Shown here one piece after another: positions 31,587-34,732 of a stretch of DNA of 34,732 bases (position 1 is its first letter; the number at the start of each line of letters is the position of its first letter). Under the pieces are notes generated by a model. That model ran no database searches. It saw only the letters and a program-made list of their open reading frames with translations, and was not told the DNA's origin. Source of the DNA: Betaproteobacteria bacterium RIFCSPLOWO2_12_FULL_62_58 (GTDB lineage: Bacteria > Pseudomonadota > Gammaproteobacteria > Burkholderiales > SG8-41); the NCBI GenBank assembly GCA_001772005.1, contig MERI01000181.1, forward strand, positions 1 to 34,732, in the 5' to 3' direction. A program made the position numbers and the translations under genes.

Positions 31587-32033
31587 ATGTTTGCCCCGTC
31601 CCGCGACGAGGCGCGGCGCTTCTTTTTCGGCACCTGGGGGAAATACCGGCGAGGCGAGGCATTGACCGATCTCGAAACGGTCGCGCTGCAGGCGATCAGC
31701 CTGCATCCGGAATACCACGCGCTCCTCGATCGACCGGAACAGCACCTCGAGCGCGACTATGCTCCGGAGAGCGGACAGGTCAATCCATTCCTGCATCTAT
31801 CGCTGCATCTCGCAGTCGAAGAGCAGCTCGCCATCGACCAGCCGCGCGGCATCCGCGGGCATTACCAGCGCCTGCTGGCAAGAACGGGATCGGAGCATGA
31901 TGCCAAGCATGTCGTGCTCGAATGCCTGGGAGAAACGATGTGGCAGGCGCAGCGCTCCGGCACGCCGCCGGACGAGAAGCTCTACCTCGACTGCCTCGAT
32001 CGCCAGTCCGGAATCAAGACCTCAACCTCGTGA
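31587..32033 (+). CDS. DUF1841 family protein
   Basis: The 148-residue protein starts MFAPSRDEARRFFFGTWGKYRRGE and contains NPFLHLSLHLAVEEQLAIDQPRGI and HVVLECLGETMWQAQR. These are typical of DUF1841, a family found mainly in beta- and gammaproteobacteria with no assigned function. It is predicted to be helical and cytosolic; conserved His and Glu residues might bind a metal, which is speculation. It is often found near nth. Confidence 0.9.
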   Translation: MFAPSRDEARRFFFGTWGKYRRGEALTDLETVALQAISLHPEYHALLDRPEQHLERDYAPESGQVNPFLHLSLHLAVEEQLAIDQPRGIRGHYQRLLARTGSEHDAKHVVLECLGETMWQAQRSGTPPDEKLYLDCLDRQSGIKTSTS

Positions 32034-32081
32034 CAGACACGTATCGCTCTCTCCGCTCGGCTCGAGATCGCTGGAACGAAA

Positions 32082-33482
32082 CTATGCGGCGAGCCTCCGG
32101 CGTACCTGCGGCGACGCGAGATACTGCGCGATGCGCTGGGCGGTATCAAAAGCCTGCTGGATGCAGGCGGCGGTGGACACTCCGGAAAAATAATTTCCGG
32201 TAAGGAACAAGCCAGGATGTTCTCCAACACACGCCGTGATATCCCCGATGCGCTGTGCGTGATCCAAACCGGGTTGCGGCAATCCGTGGCGCCAGCAGTG
32301 CATGCGCGCGACGACCGGAGCGGCGCGGGCGCCGAGCAGCTCCCGCACTTCGCGATGCGCAAGTTCTTGCAGTTCCCCGGGCCTAAGCATCGCGAGTTCG
32401 GGCTGTCGCGCGCCGCCGACGAATGCGGTGAGCGCCACATGCCCGGGCGGCGCCCGTCCCGCAAACAGTGTGGACGAGAACAGCATTCCCAGAACGCCGC
32501 GCTTTTCGATCGCTGGCGTAAGCACGCCCACGCCGTCCAAGAGATGGGCGATCGACGGTGTGCGGTATCCCAGAAACACCACCGCCAGAGGCGGATGGTG
32601 GATTTCCGCAAGCGCTGCCGCAATACGCTGGTCAAGATCACGCAGGATCGCAGCCGCAGAATACGCGGGTAGGGCCACGATAACGCTGTCCGCCGTGGTC
32701 GATTGCGCAACGCTTCCGTGCCGCACTTTAACGCGATAACCGCTACCCGACCTCTGGCGCACCGCCTCAACACGATAGCCGAGGAAAATCCGTCCTGCCA
32801 GCCGTTGCGCGAGCATGCACGGCAGAGTTCCAAGGCCTTCGCGAAAAGAATTCAGCACACGCCTTCCAGGGCCATCGCTGGAAGATTTCCCGCCGCGTTT
32901 CAAGCGCGCTTTCATGACGCCGCCGATTACGGAGCCGGCGGAGCGCTCGAGACGTTTGAGTTGCGGGAATGCCGCGCAGACACTCAATTGTTCTGGGTCG
33001 CCCGCAAACAGTCCGGCCACCAATGGATCGACGACGTAGTCGAGCAGTTCGCCGCCGAACCGCCGGCGCACGAAATCCGCGACGGTTTCATCATCGTGTT
33101 GCACTGGAACGAAAGGCTCCATGAGCATGCGGACGCGGCTTGCGAGCGAAAAGAAATCGCACAGCAGAAAACGGCAAGGCTCCAACGGCAAGCCGCGCAC
33201 GCGCCCGTCACGCACCAGGTGGCGGCGACGGGCGGCAGCGCTGCGGGTCACCTTTTCGGGATCGAGCCCCAGTTGCGCGATCAGCGTTTCCGCAGCAGGC
33301 GCCGGAGTCATTATGCTATTGGCCCCGTATTCCATGAGAAAACCATCGATCCGCTCCGAACGCATGCGCCCGCCCGGCACACTGCCCTGATCGAATACCA
33401 CGACATCATGCCCGGCTTGCCGCAGCGCATAGGCAGCGGTCAAGCCCGAGATTCCGGCGCCGATGACAATTACTTCGGCCAC
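32082..33482 (-). CDS. hemY: Protoporphyrinogen oxidase, HemY type
   Basis: This enzyme oxidises protoporphyrinogen IX to protoporphyrin IX (or coproporphyrinogen III in the coproporphyrin-dependent pathway) with FAD. The 466-residue flavoprotein has the N-terminal FAD motif VIGAGISGLTAAYALRQAGHDVVVFD, GGRMRSERIDGFLMEYGANS, and the family segments VADFVRRRFGGELLDYVVDPLVAGLFAGDP and the C-terminal FLTGNYFSGVSTAACIQQAFD. HemY types normally need O2, which is notable beside anaerobic respiration genes. The start overlaps the 3' end of the radical SAM gene by 13 nt, so the two are co-translated. Confidence 0.9.
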   Translation of the reverse strand: MAEVIVIGAGISGLTAAYALRQAGHDVVVFDQGSVPGGRMRSERIDGFLMEYGANSIMTPAPAAETLIAQLGLDPEKVTRSAAARRRHLVRDGRVRGLPLEPCRFLLCDFFSLASRVRMLMEPFVPVQHDDETVADFVRRRFGGELLDYVVDPLVAGLFAGDPEQLSVCAAFPQLKRLERSAGSVIGGVMKARLKRGGKSSSDGPGRRVLNSFREGLGTLPCMLAQRLAGRIFLGYRVEAVRQRSGSGYRVKVRHGSVAQSTTADSVIVALPAYSAAAILRDLDQRIAAALAEIHHPPLAVVFLGYRTPSIAHLLDGVGVLTPAIEKRGVLGMLFSSTLFAGRAPPGHVALTAFVGGARQPELAMLRPGELQELAHREVRELLGARAAPVVARMHCWRHGLPQPGLDHAQRIGDITACVGEHPGLFLTGNYFSGVSTAACIQQAFDTAQRIAQYLASPQVRRRLAA

Positions 33483-34732
33483 TGCGCGCCCGTGATGTTG
33501 CCGGATGCATGGACGGGAAACCGCAAGGGCGGACGGTGAGCGCGCATGAAGTCAACGGTAATCGCCCCTTGTGCCTCGTTGGCCGCGCATTCCTCGAGAC
33601 GTGCCCTCACCCTGCTGCGAATGAAGGCCGGCATGCGCTCCAACAATGCCTGAGCAGCGGGCTCCCACGTTACTTCCTCCCGGAGCGCGGGGATGGCCGG
33701 CATCGCCTCAGGCAGCGCGTCAGCAGGCCTGACGTGGAGGCAATTCGAATCTTCCGCCATCAGGTCGCCGTGCCGCGCGAGCGCCCGCGCGCGGCAGCCG
33801 CCGCAACTGTAGCGAAAATCGCACGCGCCGCATTTGCCGGCGGGCAGTTCGGCGCGCAAACGCATCAGCAACGGATGCCGCTCCCAGATTTCGCGCAGCG
33901 GCGTAGTCGTCACATCGCCGACGACCTCCGGAATATAGGGACAGGGCGTCACCAGCCCCTGCGGCGTGATGCGAAGATAGCTGCGGCCTGCCAGGCACGC
34001 GCTCGACCATGCGGCGTAACCAGCCGCGCCTGCGCCGCCGCGCAGGCCAAGCAGCCGCCGCAGGTAGGGTGCGCAGCGCGCGCGGATCATCAGGTGCGGG
34101 CGTTCGCGTTGCAGCCGGACGATACGGCTCAATGTCTCCTCATATTGCGCCGGCGTGAGATCCGTCTGCGTCACGCCGCGCCCGACACAGACCAGAAAGA
34201 AAAAATTGAGCGCCATCGCGCCGGCCGACTCGGCGGTGTCGGCGACGGCCGCGAGCTCGTGCCGGTTTTCCTCGAACAGGGTGGTTTGCACCAGGAGCGC
34301 CAGGCCCACCTCGCGGGCAGCCTGCATGCCCCGGCGCGCGCCCTCCCACGCCCCGGGCAGCCCGCGCAGGCGGTCGTGAAACCCGGCCGTGGCGGAATCG
34401 AGACTGATGCCCACGCCGGCCGCGCCGAGCGCACGCAACTCGGCTGCGCGCTTGCCGTCCAGCATGATGCCGTTGCTGCCGATGACCGGCATCAGGCCCA
34501 GTTGCGCCGAGCGTCGGACCAGTTCCGGCAGATCCTTGCGCATGAGCGGCTCGCCGCCGGTCAGGACCAGCATCGCCCCCGGGGCCAGCTCCGCGAGTTG
34601 CCCCAGCACGTCGAGCGCTTCCCCGGTGCCGAGTTCATCGGTGGCCTCGCTCCTGCGCTGCACGGCATCCAGGTAGCAGTGGCCGCAGCCCAGGTTGCAC
34701 AAGCGGGTGAGATTCCACGAAACGATGAACGG
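33470..34732 (-). CDS. Radical SAM/SPASM protein with C-terminal PCP_red-like segment (5' end off the right edge)
   Basis: The open frame runs to the window edge (420 codons visible). The first residues read PFIVSWNLTRLCNLGCGHCY, with the radical SAM CxxxCxxC cluster, so only a few N-terminal residues are missing. A GGEPL motif follows. A SPASM-like auxiliary Fe-S region comes next (RITPQGLVTPCPYIPE, KCGACDFRYSCGGCRARA, NCLHV), very like NirJ/AhbC/AhbD tetrapyrrole enzymes. The last 70 residues (VTWEPAAQALLERMPAFIRSRVR...ITVDFM) resemble the PCP_red domain of protochlorophyllide reductase subunit B. The gene overlaps hemY. A tetrapyrrole-related reaction is inferred; the substrate is unknown. 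Confidence 0.85.
   Translation of the reverse strand, partial: PFIVSWNLTRLCNLGCGHCYLDAVQRRSEATDELGTGEALDVLGQLAELAPGAMLVLTGGEPLMRKDLPELVRRSAQLGLMPVIGSNGIMLDGKRAAELRALGAAGVGISLDSATAGFHDRLRGLPGAWEGARRGMQAAREVGLALLVQTTLFEENRHELAAVADTAESAGAMALNFFFLVCVGRGVTQTDLTPAQYEETLSRIVRLQRERPHLMIRARCAPYLRRLLGLRGGAGAAGYAAWSSACLAGRSYLRITPQGLVTPCPYIPEVVGDVTTTPLREIWERHPLLMRLRAELPAGKCGACDFRYSCGGCRARALARHGDLMAEDSNCLHVRPADALPEAMPAIPALREEVTWEPAAQALLERMPAFIRSRVRARLEECAANEAQGAITVDFMRAHRPPLRFPVHASGNITGAQWPK

Noticed and set aside
1-34732. CRISPR arrays, tRNA or rRNA genes, transposase genes, prophage genes
   Set aside because: No regularly spaced repeats, no tRNA-like cloverleaf with TTCAA-type arm and no transposase, integrase or phage protein motifs were seen.

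Overview
The window is 34.7 kb of GC-rich, gene-dense chromosomal DNA. It most likely comes from a facultatively anaerobic, denitrifying betaproteobacterium. The evidence is a quinol/cytochrome-c-linked NO reductase (norCB), a complete System I cytochrome c maturation set (ccmABCDEFGHI), the cbb3-oxidase assembly genes ccoI and ccoS, an overlapping aat-bpt pair and an ald-rnfB-nth-DUF1841 block. This is inferred from gene content and order; no rRNA or other phylogenetic marker is present.

Layout, left to right. (1) 1-3307, minus strand: an operon of a DUF6448 protein, a small three-helix membrane protein, norC and norB (norB runs off the left edge), preceded by an FNR/Dnr-type box. The nor genes are visibly less GC-rich than the ccm genes. 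(2) 3351-4253, minus: the tail of a lost ABC-transporter ATPase gene, then a hemerythrin-domain gene whose promoter carries a perfect FNR/Dnr box inside the end of ccmI. (3) 4250-14466, minus: ccoI, ccoS, ccmA, ccmB, ccmC, ccmD, ccmE, ccmF, ccmG, ccmH and ccmI in transcription order, with a third FNR/Dnr box ahead of ccoI. (4) 14467-14775: non-coding DNA filled with inverted repeats. (5) 14776-20779, plus: aat and bpt (N-degron tagging), an OmpR-type response regulator and its histidine kinase separated by repeat DNA, an LTA-synthase-type alkaline-phosphatase-fold enzyme and a truncated PAP2 phosphatase. (6) 20877-28608: an envelope-sugar locus with a WbpB-like oxidoreductase (+), an ArnT-like transferase, a DegT aminotransferase and a GT2 glycosyltransferase (-), then an LAB_N membrane protein, a UDP-glucuronate-epimerase-like enzyme and UDP-glucose dehydrogenase (+). 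(7) 28754-32033: alanine dehydrogenase, an orphan RnfB-like ferredoxin, endonuclease III, a small unknown gene on the opposite strand, and DUF1841. (8) 32082-34732, minus: a radical SAM/SPASM protein with a C-terminal PCP_red-like segment (5' end off the right edge), overlapping an oxygen-dependent-type protoporphyrinogen oxidase.

The left 14 kb read as one low-oxygen/NO respiration module: c-type cytochrome assembly, cbb3 oxidase assembly, NO reduction and a di-iron hemerythrin protein. Three FNR/Dnr boxes each sit at class II spacing from a recognisable -10 element. The central 8 kb look like a non-canonical version of the Arn logic (nucleotide-sugar oxidation, transamination, transfer to a lipid carrier, transfer by an ArnT-fold enzyme) for decorating lipid A or another envelope glycan. 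The most novel candidates are the radical SAM-PCP_red/HemY pair, the DUF6448 gene in the nor operon and the envelope-sugar locus.
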